Positions 28,201 to 38,111 of a DNA stretch of 64,000 nt are shown here, piece after piece; the first letter of the stretch is position 1, and the number at the start of each line of letters is the position of its first letter. The notes beneath the pieces are model-generated. The model was not told the DNA's origin and searched no databases. It saw nothing but the letters and a program-made list of their open reading frames with translations. This stretch comes from Rhynchopus euleeides (lineage: Eukaryota; Euglenozoa; Diplonemea; Diplonemida; Diplonemidae): the NCBI GenBank assembly GCA_963210315.1, contig OY723242.1:1302001-1366000 (forward strand), written 5' to 3'. The position numbers and the translations under genes are program-made.

Positions 28201-29132
28201 CCGCTAAGACCAGTCAGGCTGCACGCGGCGCTCATGAAGCGCGCCGCGTGGCCAGAAGAAACTGTGGGCGGCAACCGTGTTACGTGTTTTTCACCGGGGC
28301 GCGTGGGACAAGTTTACCGCACACGCGCACGTGGGACAAGTTCAACGCACACGTGGATCCCCCGGCTTTGCCTTCCTTCGCCTTCCTACTTTTAGTTCTT
28401 TTTCACCACGATCTTTTGCCCGTCACCTGTTGTTCGACCAGTCGAGCCGCGACCAGGAACGCCTCTGGAATACCCTGTGGTGGTGAGTGTCCGTTCGTCC
28501 TGTTTAGACCAGCCGTTGTTCCCGTCTTCTCCTTTTTACGCCCACTGGGTTGGAGTTGATCAGTCAATCGTTCATCCGACCGCAGCATTATGCGACCGGC
28601 GCGGTGTTAACAAACGAGTGCATTAATCGTATTTTGTTGCACATTGCTTCCTTCCTTTCTACCTTTTAGCCTTTTCCCGCCAGCCCACAGAGATAGGAGC
28701 ACGCTCTCCCTTTTTATTGCTGTTCTTGCTGTTAGCTTTTAGCTGGGTCCGCCCCGGCGAAGACCGGCGTCTTCTGGCCGTCTGGGGGGTCTGGCAATTG
28801 CGCTGGGCTCCCTGGATCCTCTGGATGAGTCAGTCTTTAAACAAAATCAATAGGTCCTCGCAGCCGTGACGAGTTCGGGTTGTGCGCTGCGCTTCGCCGA
28901 CCACACACTGTGGAACAAGCGTGAGGTGGTGCTGGCGGCTGTGCGCCAGGAGGGTTGTGCCCTGAAGTACGCCCCCACAGCGCTGTGCTGCGACAAGGAG
29001 GTGGTGCTGGCGGCTGTGCGTGCCGACCCATACGCCTTCATTCACGCTTCTGCCCCGCTGCGCCGCGACAGCGACGTCGTTGCTGCCGCCTTCCCTGACC
29101 TGCATCACAACAAGAGACCCCGCTGCCTCTGA
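25244..29132 (+). CDS. Ubiquitin-like/DUF4116 repeat gene, copy 4, split by two family 1 retroposons
   Basis: The ATG at 25244 is shared with the other copies. Coding segments are 25244-26331, 27181-28020 and 28871-29132. Keeping one copy of each 18-bp duplication they sum to 2190 bp and form a single open frame of 729 residues ending …LHHNKRPRCL. The head and first repeats are almost identical to copy 2 (both have the VLEKEQNRANDAMLRESDF segment), while the middle is closer to copy 3. This points to recombination or conversion among copies. In genomic DNA the frame terminates right after each junction (…LLAAVEG stop at 26338; …LAAVTG stop at 28027). The absence of other damage means recent insertion or removal from the transcript. 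Confidence 0.75.
26332..26420 (+). ncRNA. Candidate HDV-like ribozyme (family 1, copy 3)
   Basis: This is the same fold as at 8565-8653. The candidate catalytic C is at 26409. Confidence 0.65.
26332..27162 (+). mobile_element. DUF4116-targeting retroposon, family 1, insertion 3
   Basis: It is 831 bp with exact 18-bp duplications, tctccttgcagcagtcga, at 26314-26331 and 27163-27180. It shares both ends with insertion 1. Confidence 0.88.
28021..28109 (+). ncRNA. Candidate HDV-like ribozyme (family 1, copy 4)
   Basis: This is the same fold as at 8565-8653. The candidate catalytic C is at 28098. Confidence 0.65.
28021..28852 (+). mobile_element. DUF4116-targeting retroposon, family 1, insertion 4
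   Basis: It is 832 bp with exact 18-bp duplications, ggtcctcgcagccgtgac, at 28003-28020 and 28853-28870, the same target as insertion 2 in another gene copy. Confidence 0.88.
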
Positions 29133-29774
29133 CCCTCTGATCGTTCTGGGTCGGTGTGCCCTCAGGCCACACCGACCCCGCTCCCCAGCCTGCTCCACTC
29201 CGTTGGAGGGTTCGCGCCTTCCTACAGGTAGTACCGTGCAGCCATGTGCAGGTTGATTGGCACCCCATGAGGGTCGCTGGTATTTTCGTAATGCAGCGGG
29301 GCACAGAGGGTCAGAGGGTTTTACTGCAAGGGGGACCCTGTCAGTGTCAAGATGATGGTAGGCAGCGCTTGGGCAACACATACAACATCCTCATCAGGGC
29401 TGCAGAGTTGCTTTTGTTTTGCCCGGATTTGGCGCACAAACAACGCCTTATCTTTTTCCATTTCCGATCGGGATTTTGTACATGTACGTGTTGTTTCAAA
29501 ATCTGTGGCTGAGCCACCCCATCTCCCACGAGACGCGTGTTTTGATCTTGATGGTTTATGTCTGATATCCGACCGAAGCCTCCCGCCTGCCGCCACCACA
29601 CCACACCACTGCCACACCACAGGGCCTGTGTCTGCGCCATCTCCTCCCGAGGGGTTGCCAGCCATTATCCAGGATATCCTTTCGCGCACCCCCCAGACAC
29701 CTGGTTGTGTTTTAGTGATACTGTGTTGCGGTCCAACCACCAAGCCACTGACAGACAACTGCTACACACCCTCC
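29133..29774. other. Intergenic, no supported gene
   Basis: Short open frames only, and no repeat I can match elsewhere in the window. Confidence 0.45.
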
Positions 29775-29905
29775 CATTGTGCATTGATCTGCCTTGCACA
29801 GCATATCTGGTGTAGTGACTACAAAAAAGGACTAACATTGCGAGAAGGTGCTGGGAGATTTACTTTTCCATTCCCTCTCGACGATCAAACCCCCCCCCCC
29901 CCACC
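29775..29905 (+). repeat. Dispersed repeat family B, copy 1 (ends in poly-C)
   Basis: It shares gcattgatc.gc.ttg.aca, gaaggtgctggg and ccctctcgacgatcaaac plus a C tract with 47555-47690 and (3' part) 39714-39790. It is immediately followed by a family A copy. Confidence 0.75.
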
Positions 29906-30040
29906 TGCCTAATTGCCCACACAGTACAACAACACAACACAAGCCGGAAAAACACTGGATTTCAGACACAACCTGCATAACGAGTGAAGGGTGATCATTC
30001 TTGTGCTCCCTTCAAATTCGATTTCACTACCCCCCCACCT
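29906..30040 (+). repeat. Dispersed repeat family A, copy 3
   Basis: It is almost identical to 7467-7585, including the poly-C end. It lies about 235 bp upstream of the NDP kinase ATG. Confidence 0.8.
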
Positions 30041-30274
30041 GCCCCCCGTTTCTTTTCTTGTTCTCCCCTTCCACCGAGCCACCCACCCTTACCACTTCGT
30101 GCTGGCCCACCTTCCTTGCCTTACGCACCAACGCTACAGACCCTCCCCCCCCCCCCCCCCCCCTCACTCTCCCTCTCTCTCCTCTGGTTTTGACCTCCCC
30201 CCCCCCCCCCCACCCCCCGCTCTTGAGGATCTGTATTACTTCGCTCTGCGCCAGCTGCTGGCCTCGCTGTTGCA

Positions 30275-31971
30275 ATGGGTGTCACAGAGCGCACATTTGT
30301 GGCTGTGAAGCCTGATGGTGTGCAGCGCTGTTTGGTCGGTGAGGTAATCCGCCGCTTCGAGCACGAGGGGTACAAGCTGGTTGGGATGAAGATGGTGCAT
30401 CCCACGCGCGAGCAGGCCGAACGGCACTACAAGCGCCTGTCAAGGAGCGCTTTCTACAAGGAGCTAGTTGCCTACTTCACATCTGGGCCCGTCGTGGCAA
30501 TGTGCTGGGAGGGCGCGGGGGTGGTTGCAGGGACACGGCGTATCATCGGGGGGTACGGCCAACAGGACAGCGTGCGCGCCGACTTTGGCACCAACATCCT
30601 GCACAACGTTGCCCACTCGTCTGACTCGGTATGTTGGTGAGGTGCGAGATAACCTGCATTTGGGTTGAGGGGTGGGGGTGGTGGGGTGGGTGGTTGTGAT
30701 GAGGGATGGCGCAGAGGCCTGTTCAGAATACAGCTTATGGTATCCCGGCAGGATCATTCGTGGAGAAATAGGAAAGGAAACCCGGTGTGGGCTGAGCCCT
30801 CAAGAAAGAACCTCACCCACATGTGGGTTTTTTAGTGCCGTGGATCTTCTACTCTTTACCCCCTCCCCCCCCCCCTTCCCATGCACCAAGGGATTTGCGC
30901 GTCCAAAAGTCGAGCGGGCAATCTGCGACGCTTCGCCACGCGTCTGCCCCCCTCCCACATCGAATTTGCAGATGCGAGGTGTTTTTTCCGTTCAACAATA
31001 CCCCCCCCCCCACTTTTCGGCCTTCACACATGGGGGGGGGGGGGGGTGGAGGGGTCAATGCAAAGCAAATCCGTCCAACCGATATAGTTGTGCCACCGTG
31101 CGTGCAGGGAGCCCCAGGGAGCTGTTTATATCCCCGCCCCCCACCTCAAGGATGGGAATAATCCAACAACCCTGGAATATAATCCATTTAGTCCATTTAA
31201 TCCATTTAATCCAGGATTTAATCCAGCATTTAATCCCACTGCAGGTGCTTCCAGGCCCTACCACCAGGTCGGTGCCGGTGGATCGTGGTCAACTTATGGA
31301 CCTTCTCTTGGCTGGAGCCTGTTGCGCCTCTTCTCAGAGTGCCAGCCCACACAGCTGAAGATACGCTCCTGTGCGGCTGTTCCTGCTGGACATCGGCCCG
31401 GGCTGCACCCCACCCCTGCGAGGGTGGACTCCGGCCAAGGCGACTGAATGTCAGCCACCACTGCTCAGGCGGATCCACACACGGGACCACAGTTCCTCCA
31501 CTCGTCTGGTCGGACCTGACTGTGCCGGGGATGAAGATGTTGAACACATGCAATGCCAACACGTCAATCGAAGCACGTCAAGGGGCATTTGCGCTTTGGT
31601 ATTACGGCAACCTTCGTCATTTTTCAGCGAGCCAAGCTGGAAATGCACCCAAAATGCCTTCGCTGGCACCCCGCAGCACAAACCCCCAAAGGCGTGGATT
31701 AAATAGCAAAATCCAGGCGAATAAAATCCATTTAATCCATTTAATCCACGAGTTTAATCCATGAATATAATCCAGGGGTGCCATCCTTGCCCCACCTCCC
31801 CACATCGGTTCTACATCCTACTCTTTACCCCCCCCCCCTCTCTCTCTCCGTATCCACCCACCAACCCCTGTGCAGGTCGAGTCAGGGGTGCGCGAGGTGA
31901 ACATGTGGTTCTCTCCCGGTGAGCTGATCCAGTGGGGAGGCAACACTGATGACTGGTCCTACGAGACGTAA
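30275..31971 (+). CDS. Nucleoside diphosphate kinase, two exons
   Basis: It transfers the gamma phosphate between nucleoside tri- and diphosphates through a phosphohistidine. Exon 1 is 30275-30628 (118 codons), the donor is GTATGT at 30629, the acceptor is ctgtgcag ending at 31875, and exon 2 is 31876-31971. The joined protein is 149 residues, the usual family length. Motifs: ERTFVAVKPDGVQR at the N-terminus, GYKLVGMKMV, SGPVVAMCWEG, catalytic H114 in VAHSSDS, and VREVNMWFSPGEL and WSYE at the C-terminus. Without splicing the protein would lose the conserved end, so the intron (1247 bp, phase 0) is well supported. Compared with human NDPK the loop before R-x-D-F is about four residues shorter (QQDSVRADF), and the usual HGSDS is HSSDS. 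Confidence 0.92.
31165..31780. repeat. AATCCATTT satellite-like arrays inside the NDP kinase intron
   Basis: Two clusters of a 9-10-bp motif (atttaatcc/catttaatcc) lie at about 31165-31235 and 31725-31780, in the same orientation. They flank about 490 bp of other sequence, which suggests an insertion in the intron. No element ends could be fixed. Confidence 0.55.
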
Positions 31972-32739
31972 CCAGAGGAGAGGCCGACCAAAGGGCAGGC
32001 ACGGCAGCAAAGCTTTAGAGTTGTTCCTGGAGGAGAGGGCACGGCGTGTTCAGTGTCATGCCGTTTGCCACACCGCTGTAAATGGATCAAAAATCGTTTG
32101 AATTTGTAAAAGTCTGGGCTGCATCTCAGGCTCACGTATCGTCTCAGGTCACCCTGGTGGCCCATACCCTTTTTACCGCCCAGACCTCCTTCCGTTTAAA
32201 GCAGCAAGAATCATGTGTGTGTTACAGTTCTGTAGGAACTTACACATTCTTAAACCTTGATACCAAGACATAAAAGAATCATGTGGGTGTGTTGTGTGTG
32301 ATAGTGAAAGCCTGCACCAGGAGCAGCTTGCTAAGTGCGTTTTATTTCTGCACGCCCCCAACAAGATTCACACATGTGACGTGACCACCGCTTTTAGTGG
32401 AGTAGAGCCTGCGCGGATCGTCGCCCCTCGGAGAAGAATGTACGATTTTCGTCTCCTACGGGGCTGACCTTCTCCATGGCAGAACCCAGTCTCGAGACAT
32501 GCGTAGAACTCCCATTTCGTGCGAGTTCCATATATTTTTTGCACCCTGGGGAAAACCCCCCCCCACCCCCCCCCCCCCCCTTTTTCACAACCTGCATAAC
32601 GAATGGGAGATCACCCTTGTGCTTCCCTCTACTTCTACTTCAATGCCACCCACATCCTCCCTTTTGCCCAAGAACCCCCCCCCCCCAGAAACACGTTTCT
32701 GGCGTGGCTCGGCCATTAGGGTTTCGGCATCACCCCTCT
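31972..32739. other. Intergenic; includes partial family A repeat
   Basis: Bases 32584-32650 (cacaacctgcataacgaatg … cttcaatg) are a partial family A copy behind a C tract. Two near-identical strings around agaatcatgtg (about 32208 and 32276) form a short direct repeat. No gene is seen. Confidence 0.5.
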
Positions 32740-33660
32740 GTGGCGAACAGGCCTGTGCCTAAATATGGCCAAAAATCGTCAAAAATGAGAGTTTACACCC
32801 AGCTTTTTTCCCACTTTTTTCCTTCGGCGCTGGTCCCTTTTTTTTTAGCCCAGAACACGGTATTTCAGCGCGAAAACACGTTCTTTTGCTGCATTTGCAC
32901 ACAACCAATTCACAGCTGGGCTGGGGGTCTCCTTTTTTTGCGTTTTGTTTTACAGGATCTCGCCTGATATGGGAGCCTCCCGCGAGGGTGCTGGAACCCA
33001 TATGCCACAGCCCCGTACACGCAAGGACTTGGCTCCAAGACCAGGCACAAGCCACAGGGGGGTCTGGGGGGCGGAGCCCCCCAGCCGCCGGAGGCCACGG
33101 TAGCGAACGCCCGTTGGCCTGGCTCCATAGTCGCATACACTCAAGTACAACACAACTGACAGATAGCACATGTCGCATGGGGGGACGATTAATTGTCGCG
33201 CAAAGACACGCCACAGGGGGGTCTGGGGGGCGGAGCCCCCCAGCCGCCGGAGGCCACGGTAGTGAACATCTGTTGGTTTGAGCTCGAGAGCAAGCCTCTG
33301 GTCGATGCCATCCCGTGGGAGGTCGCCCATGGCCTCGTCTTCGTCGTCACTTCCGAGTTCTTGCACAGCCTCCGATTATTCACAGAGGCTGTACAATAAC
33401 TTGGAAGTGCCCAAACAGCCACCCGCGGCCACGGGCACCGTGGTCGCGAGCAGCTGCAGGACGGCACTCAGCACAGCACCCGCGTCAGCGGGGGTGCGGA
33501 GCGTGCCCAAAAAAGTTCAGGCATATCCCCCCCAAAAAGAACCCTAAAAACCCCCAAAAAAACCCCCACCAAAAATATGGGAAGAAAAATGTGGGAACTT
33601 TTTTTCCCTGAGGCCGACCCTTACATCTACATCCGACTTAGGCACAGGCCTGGTGGCGAA
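32740..33660. mobile_element. hAT-like non-autonomous element 3
   Basis: The body is 32748-33652 (905 bp) with perfect 15-bp terminal inverted repeats, CAGGCCTGTGCCTAA, and exact 8-bp duplications, gtggcgaa, at 32740-32747 and 33653-33660. It contains two copies of the GC-palindrome cassette, at about 33055-33112 and 33212-33272. No transposase frame is present. Confidence 0.9.
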
Positions 33661-34403
33661 GTTCGAAAAAAAGAACATCGCACCCCCCACCCCCCCTGAT
33701 CCCGAGGCAGGCCCGACCCTACACCGCGGCGCTGTTTTGTTTGCCTGTTTTTTTTTTGCATCCGTTCTGTGTTTTGGATCCGTTTGCATATGTTCTTTCT
33801 GGCTGTCCCCTCTCCCCTCCCGCCACTTCGCGGTCCGCACTTGATCCAGATTTACTTTCTTTTCCTCTTGTTCTCCCCCGCCCAGCAGTCTATATGTTTG
33901 GATCAACTTTTTATTGCGGCAAAAAAAAGGGACCGGAATCATGGCCCCGGATCCTGGCCGCATTTCTGCCGATCGGTGTCTGTTCCTTCCCTCTCTAGCC
34001 GGAAGGAACACTGTGTGCCCCACACGCTCCCCTTCCCAACCCCCCCTTCGCAAGCCAGGTAACGAAACATATCACGACCGAATTTTTATGATCACCTCTT
34101 CATGCCACTTTCACAGGAGGGACTCGTATTGCAATTTGGGTTAGCGTGCTGGCATCGCAATGTAGCCCCGAGGGGCCACACACCGTGAGGATGATCATCA
34201 CCTCTTCATGCCACTTTCACAGGGACTCACCACAGCCTTGAACTACAAAGTGCGCGCTCCATGAAGCTGTGTGTGCTGGATGCGCGAAGCGCACCGCAAG
34301 AATGGCAGATATTGCCGGGCGTGCTGAGGGGCGGTAGAAATGAATGCGCCTCTAGTCTCTCTTCCATCCCCACCCCCCCCCCCCCCCACCCTTCGGACAC
34401 CTT
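33661..34403. other. Intergenic with family E fragments
   Basis: Two copies of cacctcttcatgccacttt (about 34094 and 34199) match the family E repeat near 12113. No gene is supported. It ends in a poly-C tract. Confidence 0.5.
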
Positions 34404-34460
34404 GCACGGTGGGATCTTGTAAATTTTACATGTATAACTACAAGTATATACATGTATTAT

Positions 34461-36222
34461 ACCGTAAACGGAAAAAGGGTGGACCGTAAAAATGTTCCAA
34501 GTTCCCAAAAAAAGGCCAAACGTTCCATCTTTTTTACGGTCCACCATTTATTGGGACTGAATATGGAAAAGACAATGCGATTTTCGCCCGCGGGCTGGTG
34601 GGTTGCGGGGCGCGGACTGCGGCCTCCACGCCGCAGACACCCACACGTAGGCCTCCCGACCTCCCAGCTTTGGACCCTCCCTCCACAACCGCAACCAACA
34701 CCAGCAAGAGAAGCAAGTCCTCCCTGTGTGTGGAAAGGACACGATCACCACCACTCACCTCGAGACTCACCCACACACCTCGAGAAGTGTAGTACCATGC
34801 AAGGAGCGTTCCGGTAGAAGTAAAAGTAGAACCTGCTGCGCTAGCCCACATAAGCAGCCACGGTACGGCAGGGAGCGCAGACAGAAGCTGAGACCACCGG
34901 GCTCCCTCCAGATGTAAATTCGTGAATCAGTGCCCGGAAAATCCAGGGAAATCGTACTCCTTTAGTGTAGTACACCCTGCAGTAACTGTGGGAGAGCAGT
35001 TCCGGACGAGGTGAGCGCACACTCTGTGTTGAGGCCCTGTGGTGTTAATCCTGCAGCTTCAGTCGTGCGATTTCCTTGGTTCCTTCTCGACTTCGTCGCG
35101 AAGGAACTCGTAAAAAAAACCGCCAAGTCCACTATCCCAACCGTAAAATAGGTGGACCGTAAAAATGTTCCAAGTTCCGGAAAAATCCCATTTGTTCCAT
35201 CTTTTTTACGGTCCACCTATAGTACGGTTCACCTTTATTACGGTCCACAATATTTCCGTTTACGGTACATGTATAATACTTGCATGTCAACTATTATACA
35301 TGTATAATACATGTATATGCCTGAAATATACATGTAAAATACATGTATATCAAGTAAAAATACAAGTATAATACTTGCATGTCAACTATTATACTTGTAT
35401 TTTTACTTGATATACCGTAAACGGAAATATTGTGGACCGTAATAAAGGTGAACCGTACTATAGGTGGACCGTAAAAAAGATGGAACAAATGGGATTTTTC
35501 CGGAACTTGGAACATTTTTACGGTCCACCTATTTTACGGTTGGGATAGTGGACTTGGCGGTTTTTTTTACGAATTCCTTCGACGAAGTCGCGAAGGAACC
35601 AAGGAAATCGCACGACTGAAGCTGCAGGATTAACACCACAGGGCCTCAACACAGAGTGTGCGCTCACCATCGTCCGGGAACTGTTCTCCCACAGTTACTG
35701 CAGGGTGTACTACACTAAAGGAGTACGATTTCCCTGAATTTTCCGGGCACTGATTCACGAATTTACATCCGGAGGGAGCCCGGTGGTCTCAGCTTCTGTC
35801 TGCGCGCCCTGCCGTACTGTGGCTGCTTTTGTGGGCTCGTGCAGCAGGTTCTACTTTTACTTCTACCGGAACGCTCCTTGCATGGTACTACACTTCTCGA
35901 GGTGTGGTGGTGGGTGAGTCTCGAGGTGAGTGGTGGTGATCGTGCCCTTTCCACACGCAGGGAGGACTTGCTTCTCTTGCTGGTGTTGGTTGCGGTGGTG
36001 GAGGGAGGGTCCAAAGCTGGGAGGTCGGGAGGCCTACGTGCGGGAGTCTGCGGCGTGGAGGCCGCAGTCCGCGCCCCGCAACCCACCAGCCCGCGGGCGA
36101 AAATCGCATTGTCTTTTCCATATTCAGTCCCAATAAATGGTGGACCGTAAAAAAGATGGAACGTTTGGCCTTTTTTTGGGAACTTGGAACATTTTTACGG
36201 TCCACCCTTTTTCCGTTTACGG
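34461..36222. repeat. Giant palindrome, arms about 806 bp, spacer about 147 bp
   Basis: Left arm 34461-35266 and right arm 35414-36222 are close reverse complements. Both start and end with the accgtaaacgg/ccgtttacggt box, with multiple ggtggaccgtaaaaa boxes near arm ends. The arms include family E sequence. The spacer is itself built of tacatgta/caagtata units. Confidence 0.85.
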
Positions 36223-36605
36223 TACATGTATTTTACATGTATATTTCAGGCATTTACATGTATTTTACATGTATAATACTTGTCATGCAAGTATTATACA
36301 AGTAAAATACTTGCATGACAAGTAAAATACATGTATAATACTTGCATGACAAGTAAAATACTTGCATGCAAGTAAAATACATGTATTTTACTTGCATGCA
36401 AGTATTTTACTTGTCATGCAAGTATTTTACATGTATAATACTTGCATGACAAGTATTATACATGTAAAATACATGTAAATGCCTGAAATATACATGTAAA
36501 ATACATGTATATCAAGTAAAAATACATGTATAATAGTTGACATGCAAGTATTATACATGTATTTTTACTTGATATACATGTATTTTACATGTATATTTCA
36601 GGCAT
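36223..36605. repeat. TACATGTA / ACTTGCATG minisatellite
   Basis: It is a dense array of short near-palindromic units (tacatgtatt, acttgcatgacaagt, atgcctgaaat). Related tracts lie in the palindrome spacer and at 38005-38100. Confidence 0.8.
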
Positions 36606-36960
36606 ATACGGAGGATTCTTCATATTCCTGGATTTCCCGAATTTCCTGGATTTCCCCCGGCCCCTTAGGCGGTTTCAGGGCGGACAGGGCGGACATGCCC
36701 GGACCCGGAAATCCGGGTGTCCGGATGTCCGGGTCCAATTTTGACCCCCCCCCCCCCCCCCCCGGACATTTCCCGAATTTCCCGCCCGGACATGTCCGGG
36801 CGGACATCCGGACATCCAGAAATGTCCGCCCCGGACAGGGCGGACATTTTCTGGTGTCCGGATGTCCGGGCGGACATGTCCGGACCCGGAAATTCGGGAA
36901 ATCCAATTTTGACCCCCCCCCCCCCCCCCCCCCCCCCGGACATGTCCGGCCAGGACCTCA
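36606..36960. repeat. CGGACATGTCCGG palindromic satellite with poly-C blocks
   Basis: Many copies of cggacatgtccg and gtccggatgtccg are arranged as a larger inverted repeat centred near 36833. It is interrupted twice by ccaattttgac plus C runs of 20 or more (about 36746 and 36915). Confidence 0.8.
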
Positions 36961-38111
36961 ATAGTTTGATTTTTGGTCCAGAAAATAGTTTGAAAATTTT
37001 TGAAATCTGGGTGCCCAAAAAAAAATTCCTAAGACCGGCCCATCACCAACGGTCGGTGCGACCATTCCCGGGCCTCGGAAATCAGATTTTGGCCCCTCAA
37101 ATGCGGTGCCGGTCCGGACAAAAAACCGAAAAAATCGTGAAAAATGGCCCATTTTCCCCAGCCAAAAATGGGCCAAAAATGCCCCCCGGACACCCCCAGA
37201 GACATGTCCTAATCCGGGGTGCCAGTAGGGGGGACCTTTCGATTTTTTTTTCGAGGAGAGGTCAATTGAACGTTTTTGGACATCTGAGGCCACTGCGACC
37301 ATTCCCAGGCCTCGGAAATGAGATTTTTGGCCCTCAAATGGGGTACCGGTCCCCACGAAATTCCGAAAAAATCATGAAAATCGAAAGGTCCCACGCACCA
37401 AATTCTGCCCAAAAATCGTCAAAAATGGACATGTCATACGCAGCAAGGGGGCAAACCACTCCCCAATGCTCAATGATTCCACGGCAAGCCAGATTTTCTG
37501 ATCAATTGGTTTGTTTGAGCATGTTCCTGGCCCTTGTTTGGAAAGTAGATGACCCCTGGCTGGAGAGGACGGTTGTGCTCGACCGGACGGAGAGAGAACC
37601 TTCTCCATAACCACTCCACAATGCCACAAGTGGCAGGAAGGCCGGGTGTTACAGGCCTCAACCAGGGTTCCAAGGCTCTCTACTTCCTGGCTGCGTCAGG
37701 GATCACCGGGTACAGCGAGCAGGATTCCCTGTCCTGACACCCCAGCATGTACCACCGGAAGAACCCGAAACAGCAGCCCCCCCCTCATGGGGGTTGCAAG
37801 AGGCACGGAAATCGTTCAAATCGGACCAAGTCCGAAAATTCGGCACTTTCTTGGGTACAAATTGCGGTCCGAAATTTTCTGATTTTTTGAAAAAAGGCTA
37901 ATTCTGTAAGGGGGACCTTTTCGAATTTTTTTTTCGGGCACTTTTTCCACAAGGAAATGTCCGCCCTGTCCGCTACTGTCCACTACCGATTTCAAGGATC
38001 CTCCTACATGTATTATACATGTATAATAGTTGACATGCAAGTATTATACATGTATAATACATGTATTATACTTGTAGTTATACATGTAAAATTTACAAGA
38101 TCCCACCGTGC

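Larger units (their letters stand above)
34404..38111. mobile_element. Composite fold-back element with outer inverted repeats
   Basis: The outer inverted repeats GCACGGTGGGATCTTGTAAA… (34404 inwards and 38111 inwards) match for at least 44 bp. Inside are a 1.76-kb palindrome, a TACATGTA-type minisatellite, a CGGACATGTCCGG satellite, and about 1.1 kb of low-copy sequence with an internal imperfect duplication (about 37063-37150 and 37290-37380). No flanking target duplication was found and no transposase gene is visible. Confidence 0.7.

Noticed and set aside
36223-36605. CRISPR-like array
   Set aside because: The units are short near-palindromes of variable spacing without unique spacers, in a eukaryotic context with no cas genes.
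36717-37610. 297-codon frame across the cggacatgtccg satellite
   Set aside because: Its first half is translated satellite and poly-C, and it has no resemblance to proteins.
34404-38111. Calling the fold-back element a CACTA transposon from its CACGGTGGG ends
   Set aside because: The flanking triplets (ttg and ctg) do not match and no transposase or subterminal repeats typical of CACTA were seen.
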